A stretch of 64,000 nt of DNA. Origin: an uncultured Paracoccaceae bacterium. GTDB taxonomy: Bacteria > Pseudomonadota > Alphaproteobacteria > Rhodobacterales > Rhodobacteraceae. Below the pieces are notes generated by a model that saw nothing but the letters and a program-made list of their open reading frames with translations, searched no databases and was not told the origin of the DNA. Of the stretch, positions 45,914 through 54,495 are shown in pieces (position 1 is the first letter of the stretch; every line of letters starts with the position of its first letter). Made by a program: the position numbers and the translations under genes. The stretch is from positions 1 to 64,000 of the forward strand of contig CALMSR010000069.1 of assembly GCA_937872465.1 (NCBI GenBank), given 5' to 3'.

Positions 45914-46357
45914 TCATTGCGTCGTGGTGTCGAGCCAGATGGTCACCGGACCGTCGTTGACGAGGGATACGGCCATGTCGGCGCCGAAGGAGCCGGTGGC
46001 CACCGCGACGCCGTGGCTCCGGATCTGTGTGGCGAAGTGCTCGTAGAGGGGCTCTCCCGCCTCGGGCGAGGCGGCCGTCGAGAAGCCCGGGCGGTTGCCT
46101 TTCGTCTCGGCCGCCAAGGTGAACTGGCTGACGACGAGCGCGGCCCCTGCCACGTCGAGCAGCGAGCGGTTCATGCGGCCGGCTTGGTCGCGGAAGATGC
46201 GCAGGTTGACCGTCTTCCGGGCAAGCCACGCGCTCTGATCCTCGCCGTCCCCGCGCATCGCGCAGACGAAGACGACGAGGCCCTTCCCGATCTCGCCCAC
46301 GGCCTGCCCGTCGATGGAGACGGTCGCGCCGGATGTCCGCTGGATCAGCGCTCGCAT
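45914..46357 (-). CDS. dtd: D-aminoacyl-tRNA deacylase (D-Tyr-tRNA deacylase)
   Basis: Cytosolic proofreading enzyme that hydrolyses D-aminoacyl- and glycyl-tRNA mischarged species, 147 residues, normal length. It starts MRALIQRTSGATVSIDGQ. The catalytic-region motif VVSQFTLAAETKGNRPGF is present, and the cross-subunit Gly-cisPro element lies in VNDGPVTIWLDT. It is convergent with the autotransporter, with a 187-base gap. No partner gene is apparent. D-amino acid handling may be relevant because a racemase-like protein is encoded in the same window, but the genes are not linked. Confidence 0.96.
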   Translation of the reverse strand: MRALIQRTSGATVSIDGQAVGEIGKGLVVFVCAMRGDGEDQSAWLARKTVNLRIFRDQAGRMNRSLLDVAGAALVVSQFTLAAETKGNRPGFSTAASPEAGEPLYEHFATQIRSHGVAVATGSFGADMAVSLVNDGPVTIWLDTTTQ

Positions 46358-46593
46358 GCTCCGCTCCTCCCGCCCCCGGTGCCCGGTCGACGGCGACGGT
46401 GCCAGTGTCGCCCGAGCTTCGCAAGGGAGTGCTTCCGCCTGGCCCGGTCAATCGCCGATGCACGTCGCCCCGGACCGGGAGGATGACGAGGCGAAGGAAT
46501 GTCGCCTCGGCGTGCAGCAATGGCGCGCAGGCGTTCGGTCCGGTCCCTGGAGCACGACCCCGCCGGAGCGGGTCGTCGGGACCGGATCTGGGG

Positions 46594-47091
46594 TCAGTTT
46601 CCCGGAACGACTACCCGGTAGAAGGGCGCCGTTGCCGCGGCGGCCTCCGGGACGGGCTCGACCCTCGGAGCATCGACGGGAGAAAGCGAGCGCAGATAGG
46701 CGACGAGGGCGGCAGTAACATCCGCGCTCAGCGCCGCATACGACGGCCAGGGCATGGCTGGTGCAAGGCTTCGGCCGTCGGGACGCAGACCGCCCGTGAT
46801 CGCGGCGGCAATCTCCGGTTCGGTCCAGCCGCCAAGGCCGCTTGCGCTCGGTGTGAGATTGGGGGCCTAGAAGACGCCCACGCCCCAGATCTCGAACCCC
46901 ACGCTCCCGCCGGACAGCCCGGCTTCGACGAGAGGGGCCCCATCGGCGCCGCGCGGAATGTGGCGGCCCGCGCAGTCCATGACGGTGGCGAGATACGCGC
47001 CACGGGCGATCGGGTCCGAAGGGTCGGCCTTGGCCGCGCCAATGCCCAAGGCACCGGCGACAAGGGCGAGGATGGCGAAGGAAGGTCTCAT
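46594..47091 (-). pseudogene. Degenerate c-type cytochrome gene (in-frame amber, heme motif lost)
   Basis: The frame from ATG 47091 encodes a signal peptide (MRPSFAILALVAGALGIGAAKA), then a class I cytochrome c-like start DPIARGAYLATVMDCAGRH. The expected CxxCH reads CAGRH, a single-base TGC to CGC change that removes one heme-linking Cys. At 46867-46869 a TAG interrupts the conserved element, giving GVGVF-stop-APNLTPS. The same frame then continues with GGWTEPEIAAAITGGLRPDGR and PAMPWPSYAALSADVTAALVAYLRSL, the typical C-terminal Met-ligand region, to a TGA at 46594. Both lesions are point changes, so decay is recent or this is a sequencing error. The ATG overlaps the end of the FAD oxidoreductase remnant by 4 bases, showing they were a two-gene operon. 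Confidence 0.85.
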
Positions 47092-48211
47092 CGATCTCGG
47101 TCCATGTGTCGGGGAAGGCGGCGCGCTGCGAATCGTCGGCGCCTCTGGCGTCGTTCGGCGGCGAGGGCGGCCGAAAAGTTCGGCGTCGCGAAGGTCCCGT
47201 TCGGATCGAAGCGTGCGCGAAGCACTTCGAGCCGAAGCCCTGCCTCGGGTCCGTGGGTCGGCAACCTGCGCCCCGGCCGGTCGAGATCGGCAAGGCCGAC
47301 ATAGGCGGACGAACAGAACGGCGTGATCGCCTCGATCGTGGCACGGAGCCAGGCCGCGCTCGCGTCGTCGTCATCCGGCTCCGTCCAGATGCGGTAGACG
47401 ACCCCGAAGATCCGTCCGTCGCAGGACATCGCCGCATCGGTCGGGATGGGCGCGGCGTTGTGGCGCAGCGAGATCACCGCGAAGGTCTCGGCCGACGGTG
47501 CTGAGACCATGTCCGCCACCACCTGCGCCAGGATCGGCCCGAGTTGGCTCTCCGACCAAAAGGAATCGACGCGGTAGCGGCGGCCGGCCGGAACGTCCGC
47601 GTCCGTTGCACCGAAGAGCGCGGGAAACGGCATGACGAGCGGCCCCACGACCTCGAGCGCCTGCGGCGCATTCTCGGCGAGACGGTCGTGCACCACCCGG
47701 GCTTCCGCATCGGCGAAGGCGAAGACGGTCGCAATGGCCGCGATGACCGGGCCGGCCGGACCTGCCACAACCTTCGCGGTGAACTCCACATTGCGCGGCG
47801 CGGTCGCCATGGCGGCCTCCGCCCAGGCGGACAATTCCGCCACGGCTCCGGCCCCATAGTCGCAGACAACCGTCGTGATCGACTTGGCCGCCTGCTTCAG
47901 CGCGACGTGATAGGCGGTGACGATCCCGAAAAAGCCGGGCCCCGCACTGCGCACCGCCCAGAAGATCTCGCGTTCTCGGCCTCCGACGCGGTCGCAAGAC
48001 GCCCATCCGCCAGAACCACCTCGACCGCCGTCACGAGAAAGCAGGCGAAGCCCCAGTCACAGGCATTCCGGCCGATGCCGCCGCCGAGGAGGTAGCCGCT
48101 CATGGCCACGCTGCCACAATGGCCCAGCGGGAAGGCAAGGCCATGGCGATCGAGGGCGGCGACCATCAGCGCGTTGGTCACGGCCGGTTCGACGCGCGCG
48201 CTGCGCGCTTC
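47088..48211 (-). pseudogene. Degenerate FAD-linked (BBE/FAD_binding_4-type) oxidoreductase, frameshifted and 5' inverted
   Basis: The minus strand encodes most of a berberine-bridge/6-hydroxynicotine oxidase-type flavoprotein. It has EARSARVEPAVTNALMVAAL, then HGLAFPLGHCGSVAMSGYLLGGGIG (FAD-linking His and Cys region) and FLVTAVEVVLADGRLATA. At about 47970 one base is missing and the frame shifts into EIFWAVRSAGPGFFGIVTAYH. The rest runs to the C-terminal DPNGTFATPNFSAAL and a stop at 47088. The 5' end breaks at 48208: upstream sequence on this strand is unrelated. The missing N-terminal piece (HFTGIAAQADMVIDLGAL) lies on the plus strand immediately beyond. An intact ancestor would have passed electrons to the neighbouring cytochrome. 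Confidence 0.82.
48196..48208. repeat. GCGCGC-T-GCGCGC palindrome at the inversion breakpoint
   Basis: A perfect 6-base-arm palindrome lies exactly where the minus-strand FAD-domain coding sequence stops and the plus-strand fragment begins. A hairpin or palindrome-mediated inversion is the simplest explanation. Confidence 0.5.
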
Positions 48212-48288
48212 ATTTCACCGGCATCGCGGCGCAGGCCGATATGGTGATCGATCTCGGCGCGCTCGATGGGCTGCGGCTGGATGTCGAC
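48211..48288 (+). pseudogene. Inverted N-terminal fragment of the FAD-linked oxidoreductase
   Basis: The plus-strand frame encodes HFTGIAAQADMVIDLGALDG followed by LRLDVD, matching the FAD_binding_4 stretch (GGHS..., MVIDL..., VD) that should precede the EARSARVEP segment on the other strand. After 48288 the similarity ends. A different frame continues with LDNQKAEAAVAVRCIDRFTA, which I cannot assign. The upstream GGHS is lost. Confidence 0.65.
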
Positions 48289-48523
48289 CCTCGACAACCA
48301 GAAAGCCGAAGCCGCTGTCGCCGTGCGCTGCATCGACCGCTTTACCGCCCTCGCCATGCCCCACAGCATCAGGATCGCCAGACACCGCGGGGAAAGGGGG
48401 CAATGCAACCTCAGCAGACTCCTTGCAACAACGCCCATGTCCCGCCGCGGGACGCCGCCCCCGGCCGGCGCGCCGGGAGCACGAGATTGGTCGTTGCGGC
48501 GAGTCGGTCGGATGGAGATCGTA
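48289..48523. other. Region between oxidoreductase debris and the monooxygenase gene
   Basis: 235 bases with no intact gene. A short plus-strand frame at about 48293-48375 (DNQKAEAAVAVRCIDRFTAL) looks protein-like but has no start. It is probably more debris from the rearrangement. Confidence 0.35.
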
Positions 48524-50182
48524 TCAGTCGGAAATGGCGACCGGTCCGAGTTCGTCCCAGCGGTCGCCCGGCCCCGGATTGTCGGCATGGGTCCGGCCGC
48601 CGAAATGGGTCATCACCCCCCAGACCACGTTCAGCGCCGTATGCACCGCGCCCTCCACCCAGGCCGGTGTCCAGCTCACGTCGTCGCCGCAGAGGAACAG
48701 CCCGCGCTGCTCGGGCGGCAGGTCGCCCTGCATGAAATGCCCGTACATGCGGTGGTTGTAGCGGTAATGCCCCGGCAGCGCCCCCTTGAACGCGCCCAGG
48801 AAGTTCGGGTCGCTCTCCCAGCTCACGGTGATCGGGTCGCCGACGATATGGCTGCGGATGTCAAGCGTCGGATAGATCTTCTCGAGCGCCCCCAGCGCCA
48901 GCTCGACGCGCCGCTCCACCGGCAGGGGCAGCATCTTCAGCGCGTCCGACATCCACGAATAGGTCAGGCAGATCACCCCCGGCTTGTCCTCCCCCAGATC
49001 GAAGAGATACGTCCCCCGCGTCAGCCGGTCGGTCAGCGTCATCGACATCACCCGCCGCCCGGTCTCCGGGTCGCGGTCGCGCCAGAACGGCCGATCGACC
49101 ATGACGAAGGTCTTGGAGCTCTGCATGTAGCGCGTCCGGTCGAGCGCCATCCACATCTCTTGGCTGAACAGCCGCTCCTCGGTGTCGATCGCCGTCGACA
49201 AGAGCCAGCTCTGACAGGTCACGATGACCGCGTCGAAGCTCTCGCTGCGCCCCCATTGGTCGGTGATCGACAGCCGCCCGGCATCGTCCCGGGAGAGGCG
49301 GCGCACGCCCGGCCGCGGTGCCCCGGCGTGCAGGCCGATCAGGGTCGTGCCCTTCGGCCAGTAGACCATGTTCTCCGGCTCCCGCCGCCAGAGCATCTGC
49401 GGCACCTGCTCGACGCCGCCGAGGATGAAGCGCTGGTTTTCGTCCTGCTCGGTCACGTTGACGCGCAGGATCTCCAGCATCGAGTTCGGGAAGTCGGAAT
49501 CCCAGCCGCCGGTTCCGAAACCCACCTGCCCGAAGACTTCGCGATGCCGGAACGACAGTTCCTGGAAGGCGGCCGAAGAGGCGACGAAGTCGTAGAAGGT
49601 GCGCTCGTCCCAGGCCCTGACGAGCGGGTTCCAGATCTCCTTGACCCGGCCGGCATCGCGATCGCGGATCGCCTGCTTGAGGTCCGTGAACTTCGCCCCG
49701 TCCTCGAGCGCCCTGTCATAGGCCGTCGCCACCTCGCGGAAGAGCGGCGGCAGATCCTGGAGCGTCTCCGCGTAATGGGTCTCGCCGGCGAGGTCGATGA
49801 CCGTCGAGCCCGCCGCCGGCGTCAGCGGGTTCGGGAACGGCCGGCTCTCCAGCCCGAGCTTGTCGACGTAATGGTAGAAGCCGGTCGAGGACACCGGGAA
49901 GCGCATGCCGCCGAGCTCGGCGATCACCCCGTCGGCACCCTCGAAGGGCTGCGACCGGAGCCGCCCGCCGACCTGCCCGCTCTCGTAGAGCACCGGGTGC
50001 AGGCCCATGCGCATCAGCTCGTAGCCGCAGAGGATGCCGGAGATGCCCGCGCCGATGATCGCGACCTTCGTGCCGTGCCGCTCCGCAGGTATCGAGCCCA
50101 GGCCCGCCGGATGCGAGATCCATTCGTCGAACCCGAATGGAAAATCGGGCCCGAACATCGTGACCGGCTTTTGTTCGTTCAT
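48524..50182 (-). CDS. Flavin amino acid 2-monooxygenase (DavB-like; lysine or arginine)
   Basis: A 552-residue FAD enzyme of the monoamine oxidase fold that oxidatively decarboxylates a basic amino acid to the corresponding amide. It has the family start FGPDFPFGFDEWISHPAGLG, the dinucleotide motif IIGAGISGILCGYELMR near residue 42, GGRLRSQPF, and the substrate-side ELGGMRFPVSSTGFYHYVDK. The C-terminal FAD segment is LFLCGDDVSWTPAWVEGAV. This pattern matches lysine 2-monooxygenase (DavB) and tryptophan/arginine 2-monooxygenases. The start overlaps the stop of a DavA-like amidase by 4 bases, the classic DavA/DavB pairing. Guanidinobutyrase and AruI genes close by argue for arginine as an actual or additional substrate. 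This last point is inference. Confidence 0.9.
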   Translation of the reverse strand: MNEQKPVTMFGPDFPFGFDEWISHPAGLGSIPAERHGTKVAIIGAGISGILCGYELMRMGLHPVLYESGQVGGRLRSQPFEGADGVIAELGGMRFPVSSTGFYHYVDKLGLESRPFPNPLTPAAGSTVIDLAGETHYAETLQDLPPLFREVATAYDRALEDGAKFTDLKQAIRDRDAGRVKEIWNPLVRAWDERTFYDFVASSAAFQELSFRHREVFGQVGFGTGGWDSDFPNSMLEILRVNVTEQDENQRFILGGVEQVPQMLWRREPENMVYWPKGTTLIGLHAGAPRPGVRRLSRDDAGRLSITDQWGRSESFDAVIVTCQSWLLSTAIDTEERLFSQEMWMALDRTRYMQSSKTFVMVDRPFWRDRDPETGRRVMSMTLTDRLTRGTYLFDLGEDKPGVICLTYSWMSDALKMLPLPVERRVELALGALEKIYPTLDIRSHIVGDPITVSWESDPNFLGAFKGALPGHYRYNHRMYGHFMQGDLPPEQRGLFLCGDDVSWTPAWVEGAVHTALNVVWGVMTHFGGRTHADNPGPGDRWDELGPVAISD

Positions 50183-50988
50183 CTCTTCTCTCCCCCTGTA
50201 GTCAGCGATCCGTAGAGATCCGGGCGACGGTCCGCCAGATGGGTGGCGAGCCGTCGCGTCTTCGCCAGGGCCTCCCGGTCGAGGTCGGCGAAGACCATCT
50301 CCTCGCCCTGTCCGGCGCGGGCCACATCGTTCCCGTCCGGTCCGCAGACGCAGGAAAGCCCGAAATACTCGAACTCGCCCTCGCGCCCGGAGTAATTGGC
50401 ATAGGCCAGGAAGACCGTGTTCTCCTCGGCCCGGGCCGGCACCAGCCGGGTCGCAACGGTCTCGTAGGGCGCCATGTTGGCGGTCGGGGCGAGGATCGCC
50501 TCCGCCCCGGCCAGTGCCAGTGCGCGGGCCACCTCTGGAAACTCGATATCGTAGCAGATCGCCAGGCCGAGCTTCCAGCCGCCGAGCTCCACGGGCGCGA
50601 CGATCTCGGGGCCGGCGGTGAACTGCTTCCTGTCGACCGCACCGTAGAGATGCGTCTTGGCATAGCTCGCCCGGAGCGTACCGTTGCGGTCCATCAGATT
50701 CACGGTGTTCAGGACCCGACCCCCGGAAAGGCGTGGAAAGCCCGCCAGGACCGCAAGACCGTGCCTGCGGGCGATGGCGCCCACGGCGGCGGTCACCGGC
50801 CCGTTCTCGGGATCGGCGGCGGCGCGAACGGCCTCGGCGCCGATATTATAGCCGGTCAGCGCCATCTCCGGCACCATCAGCAGGTCGGCACCACCTGCCG
50901 CGGCGCGTCCGGCAGCCGCATTCAGACGCGCGAGACCCGCGGGACTCCCACCGGCCACGGGCCGCCACTGGTCAACGGCTATGCGCAT
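50179..50988 (-). CDS. Nitrilase-family amidase (DavA-like, 5-aminovaleramidase/4-guanidinobutyramidase)
   Basis: A 269-residue carbon-nitrogen hydrolase that should cleave the amide formed by the neighbouring monooxygenase to acid plus ammonia. The catalytic triad is visible: Glu in LLMVPEMALTGYNIG near residue 41, Lys in YAKTHLYG near 111, Cys in LAICYDIEFPE near 145. The TANMAPYET and VFLAYANYSG segments resemble DavA of Pseudomonas. GAGGAGG lies just before the ATG at 50988. A longer in-frame start (51051) adds an unconserved tail. Its stop overlaps the monooxygenase start (ATGA). The product would be 5-aminovalerate from lysine or 4-guanidinobutyrate from arginine. Confidence 0.9.
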   Translation of the reverse strand: MRIAVDQWRPVAGGSPAGLARLNAAAGRAAAGGADLLMVPEMALTGYNIGAEAVRAAADPENGPVTAAVGAIARRHGLAVLAGFPRLSGGRVLNTVNLMDRNGTLRASYAKTHLYGAVDRKQFTAGPEIVAPVELGGWKLGLAICYDIEFPEVARALALAGAEAILAPTANMAPYETVATRLVPARAEENTVFLAYANYSGREGEFEYFGLSCVCGPDGNDVARAGQGEEMVFADLDREALAKTRRLATHLADRRPDLYGSLTTGGEKR

Positions 50989-51447
50989 CGACACCTCCTC
51001 ATGCTGCCGGCCTCGGCGTTCGGGCACCGGTGTATGATGGCTGGAGAGCATCCGGCCGCCTGAACCCGCCGGTCGGCGACAGACGCCGAACCACCTCGGG
51101 GCGGATACCGCAGGAGGCGAGGATCACGCGATGCGCCTCGGATTCGGCGACGAATGCCGCGACCGTCTATCGGACTTCGCGGCCGGTCGACGCCGCGATC
51201 GCATCGATGGCGCTGCGCCGGTCGGATCGCGGCGCCCGGAACACGTCCTGCAATACGCTGCCATCGGCCCGGATGCCATGGGTCGCACTGGAGGGAACAC
51301 CTTGCGGCACGGACGCATTGCTTCTCGCCATCGATTGGTCGTCTCTCGCCCCGGTCGACGTCCCGTGCCGCAGAGGCCGCCGCCAAGGTTAGCATCGCCT
51401 GAAAGCTCCGGCAAATGCGTTTCCCGCTCTGCGGCCGAGGGTCCTCC
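50989..51447. other. Gap between the two nitrilase-family genes with a possible decayed frame
   Basis: 460 bases. A minus-strand frame begins ATG 51331 (MARSNASVPQG...GIRADGSVLQDVF) and meets TAG at 51167. Reading through, it continues AAFVAESEAHRVILASCGIR and further. The composition looks like a degraded gene, possibly a small regulatory or accessory protein, but I do not recognise it. No promoter stands out. Confidence 0.3.
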
Positions 51448-52341
51448 CTATTCCGCCGCCTGCCGCATGGCGGCCGGAATCGGCGCCGACTCCGCCCGCG
51501 CCGGCTTCTCGAGCGGCCCCAGTTCGTTCAGGTAGCCATGATCGAACCGCTCACGGTCGTAGACGGTGAAGTCCACCTTGCAGTCCCGGAAGCTCTTCAG
51601 CGGCTGCCCGAGCCCGAGCAAGCCCCGCTCGCGCTGGCGCCTGACCAGCCCGAGGTCGATCTCGATGGGCATGAGGGCCTCGTGCGTGCCGGCCTGATGC
51701 AGCACCCGGCCGCTCGGGTCGACGATCACGGACTGGCCGTTGCCGCCCACCCCGAGCCCGTTGATGTGGAACACGTAGCTCTGGAACATCGCGCCCGTGG
51801 CCTGGGCGATCGAGAGATCGGCGTAGCGGTCCATGAAATGGGCCAGCACCGGGTTGAGGATCACCTCCGCGCCCTTCGCGGTCAGGGTGCGCGCGATCTC
51901 CGGGAACCAGATGTCGTAGCAGATGGCGAGGCCGAAGCGCCCGACACCGGGCACGTCGAAGACGCAGAACTCCTCGCCCGGGGTCGTGCCGACCTCATAG
52001 GGCGCGAAGGGGAACATCTTGCTGTAGCGTGCGACCTCCTCGCCGTCCGGGCCGAAGACCGGGGTGGTGTTGTAGATCCGGCCGTCCCGCTTCTCGAACA
52101 CCGAGCCGGCTACCAGCCAGATCTTGTGCCGGCGGGCCATCTCCTGAAAGTCGGTCTCCATCTCGCCCCCGGCGGGCTGTGCCGAATGCAGCGCCGGCCC
52201 ATGGGCGGCCAGCTCGCTCAACACCACCATCTGGGTCCAGGGATAGAGATGCATCAGCACGTCCAGCCGCGCGCGGATGTGTTCGATGTTGTTGTTCATG
52301 CCGAGGTACATCTGGATCCCGGCGATAGCGAAGTGGGTCAT
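51448..52341 (-). CDS. Nitrilase-family carbon-nitrogen hydrolase
   Basis: A 297-residue member of the nitrilase superfamily, clearly different from the DavA-like gene downstream. The triad is Glu in VVLSELAAHG near residue 43, Lys in RYSKMFPFAPYE near 107, and Cys in LAICYDIWFPE near 145. The end (KSFRDCKVDFTVYDRERFDH and beyond) is longer than in amidases and resembles aliphatic amidase/N-carbamoylase-like relatives. It is probably in the same transcription unit as the DavA/DavB pair, although 460 bases separate them. Substrate not determined: an N-carbamoyl, amide or guanidino-derived compound is plausible from context. The ATG start is at 52341, and the upstream 680 bases form a divergent promoter region. 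Confidence 0.88.
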   Translation of the reverse strand: MTHFAIAGIQMYLGMNNNIEHIRARLDVLMHLYPWTQMVVLSELAAHGPALHSAQPAGGEMETDFQEMARRHKIWLVAGSVFEKRDGRIYNTTPVFGPDGEEVARYSKMFPFAPYEVGTTPGEEFCVFDVPGVGRFGLAICYDIWFPEIARTLTAKGAEVILNPVLAHFMDRYADLSIAQATGAMFQSYVFHINGLGVGGNGQSVIVDPSGRVLHQAGTHEALMPIEIDLGLVRRQRERGLLGLGQPLKSFRDCKVDFTVYDRERFDHGYLNELGPLEKPARAESAPIPAAMRQAAE

Positions 52342-53023
52342 GGCTTCCTCTCAATGCGCCGGGCCGACCCGGCACCGATCTGCATAGCTATGTACGTCCC
52401 GGACTCCGGCCGGCAACGTCTCCCCTCGGGCTTTCCCTTCGACGAGCCGGGCCGCGTCGCGCCCGGGCCTGCCTCCCGACACTGACCTGGCCTCGTGCAA
52501 CCTCGGGCCCAGGTCGCGGTTGCGAGCGCGCGACCACCCGGCGCCGCCATGCGGCCCGGCGCGCAGGCAGTCGCGCGAAACCCTGGCGTCATCCCTGCGG
52601 CCGACCCGATGGGAATTGTCGCAAGCCATTCCGAACTCCGCCGCGCGTGTCGATCATCATGGTCCATAATGCACACGATCTGATGTCAGGGGATCGTTTG
52701 TCAATGCGTCACGAAGCACAGCGGCGGACCCGATGCGAATCGGCCACGAAACCACCATCTCACGCATCGCTTCCAGGGATCTTCGGCCCCGTGGCGCCTT
52801 GTTGCACGCTGTCGGCACGGCTCGAGGGCCTGGGTTCACACTCTGGTTTCCAGGGGCACCATGGCCCATGATGGCCGACCCGTGTCGCCGCGGCGGCTCG
52901 GCCGGCGCGGGACTTGGCGCTTGACGCGGCGAGACGCCCGGCGCGATGCTTGCGGCGGCGGGGCCGGGCATCGCATGCCGTGGCCACCCCCAACGACGGG
53001 AAGCAAGTGCAGTGGGAGGGATC
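52342..53023. promoter_or_regulatory. Divergent 682-base control region (nitrilase-family gene / ATP-grasp gene)
   Basis: No gene is supported here. The stretch 52660-52720 is less GC-rich (around CATAATGCACACGATCTG) and is the best candidate for promoters. A strong GGGAGGG ribosome site precedes the plus-strand ATG at 53024. I found no exact long palindrome. Confidence 0.35.
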
Positions 53024-54475
53024 ATGGGCACAGACCGGCCGAAACTCAGGAACCTGAGCGAAATCTACCGCTATCTCAGGCGCAACGAAACGCCGATCTA
53101 CGTCATCACCCCCACTCCATTCAGTCTGCTGGGCCTCGATCAGTGGGTCGGGGCGCTCGAGTACATCAACTACTTCGATATCTTCGAGGGGGCACATCCG
53201 CGCTGCTTCGTTCCGCGCACCAGCCAGGCGCCGGAGTTCAAGTCCATGGAGGATGTGGCGAACTATCTCGTCGATCACCCCGACTTCCGCGCCCAGGTGA
53301 AAGCCAAGCCGAGGGGCAAGGCGCTCTTCGTGATGTTCGACGACGAGACCGAGCAGCTCTGCGAGGAGGTCGGCATCGACATCGCCCTGCCATCATATGA
53401 CCTGCGCAACCGGCTCGACTCGAAGATCGAGACCACGCGGCTCGGCAACGAGGCCGGCGTGGCCTCGGCCCCGAACACCATGGGCCGGGCGGAGAGCTAT
53501 GCCGAACTGACCGAGCTTGCCGAGAGCGCCGGGCTCGGCTCGGACCTCGTCGTGCAGACGCCCTACGGGGATTCCGGGCGCACCACCTTCTTCGTGAAGT
53601 CGGAAGCCGACTGGGACCGCTACGCGCCGAAGATGCGCGGCGAAGAGCTCAAGGTGATGAAGCGCATCAACCACCTGCCGGGCACCATCGAGGGCTGCGC
53701 CACCCGGCACGGAACGCTGGTCGGGCCGGTGATGACCGACATCACCGGCTTCGAGGAGATCACCCCCTACAAGGGCGGCTGGTGCGGCAACGACATGGCG
53801 CCGGACATCCTGCCCGAAGGGGTTCCGGACAAGGTGCGAGAGATGGCGCGGAAGTTCGGCGACCGGCTCTACGGCGAGGGCTACAAGGGCGTCTTCTGCC
53901 TCGACTTCCTGCTCGATACCGACACGAACGAGGTCTACCTGGGCGAGCTCAACCCGCGAATCAGCGGCGCCTCGCCCCCGACGAACCTCATCACCACCAC
54001 CTATGGCGGCTGTCCGCTCTTCCTGTTCCACCTGCTCGAATATCTCGATGTGGACTGGGAGCTCGACCTCGCGGCGATTCAGGAGCGCTGGACCCACTAC
54101 GACAACTGGACCCAGCTCGTCCTGAAGCAGACCGAGGACAAGGTCGAGCTGATCACCAAGGCGCCGCAATCGGGCATCTGGAAGCTCGGCCCCGACGGGG
54201 TGCAGTTCCAGCGCCCGGCGCTCAACGTCACCAGCATCGGCGACGAGAGCGAGGCCTTCTACCTGCGGGTCTACGGCGTGGGCGAGTACTGCTACCATGG
54301 CGCCGATCTGGGCATCCTGATGACCCGCGGCCGGATGCAGACCGCGGACCGTGAGCTTCTCGAGCGCGCGAAGCTCTGGAACGCCGGGATCAAGGCGCAG
54401 TTCTCCAGCGTGCCGCCGGCGCCGCAGGTCCATATGGTGCCGCCGCCGGACTTCTCCTCCGGCAAGTGGTACTAG
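53024..54475 (+). CDS. Orphan ATP-grasp (biotin carboxylase-like) ligase
   Basis: A 483-residue ATP-grasp protein, probably cytosolic, that activates a carboxylate as acyl phosphate and joins it to an amine or other nucleophile. The N-terminal preATP-grasp part has TPIYVITPTPFSLLGLDQW. The ATP-grasp core spans about residues 125-330, with LVVQTPYGDSGRTTFFVKSE as the glycine-rich ATP loop. The metal-binding element YLGELNPRISGAS is near residue 310. The C-terminal 150 residues (THYDNWTQLVLKQTEDK onward) are specific to this subgroup. It lacks the biotin-carboxylase partner domains. It lies alone between the amidase genes and the importer operon and is closed by a perfect stem-loop, so it may modify a guanidino or amino acid intermediate. 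No function is assigned. Confidence 0.85.
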   Translation: MGTDRPKLRNLSEIYRYLRRNETPIYVITPTPFSLLGLDQWVGALEYINYFDIFEGAHPRCFVPRTSQAPEFKSMEDVANYLVDHPDFRAQVKAKPRGKALFVMFDDETEQLCEEVGIDIALPSYDLRNRLDSKIETTRLGNEAGVASAPNTMGRAESYAELTELAESAGLGSDLVVQTPYGDSGRTTFFVKSEADWDRYAPKMRGEELKVMKRINHLPGTIEGCATRHGTLVGPVMTDITGFEEITPYKGGWCGNDMAPDILPEGVPDKVREMARKFGDRLYGEGYKGVFCLDFLLDTDTNEVYLGELNPRISGASPPTNLITTTYGGCPLFLFHLLEYLDVDWELDLAAIQERWTHYDNWTQLVLKQTEDKVELITKAPQSGIWKLGPDGVQFQRPALNVTSIGDESEAFYLRVYGVGEYCYHGADLGILMTRGRMQTADRELLERAKLWNAGIKAQFSSVPPAPQVHMVPPPDFSSGKWY

Positions 54476-54495
54476 CCGCGCGCCATGCCTTGATG

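Noticed and set aside
52657..53031. Minus-strand frame in the divergent control region before the ATP-grasp gene
   Set aside because: It is Pro/Arg/Ala-rich with no domain, it overlaps the ATP-grasp start, and it lacks a ribosome site.
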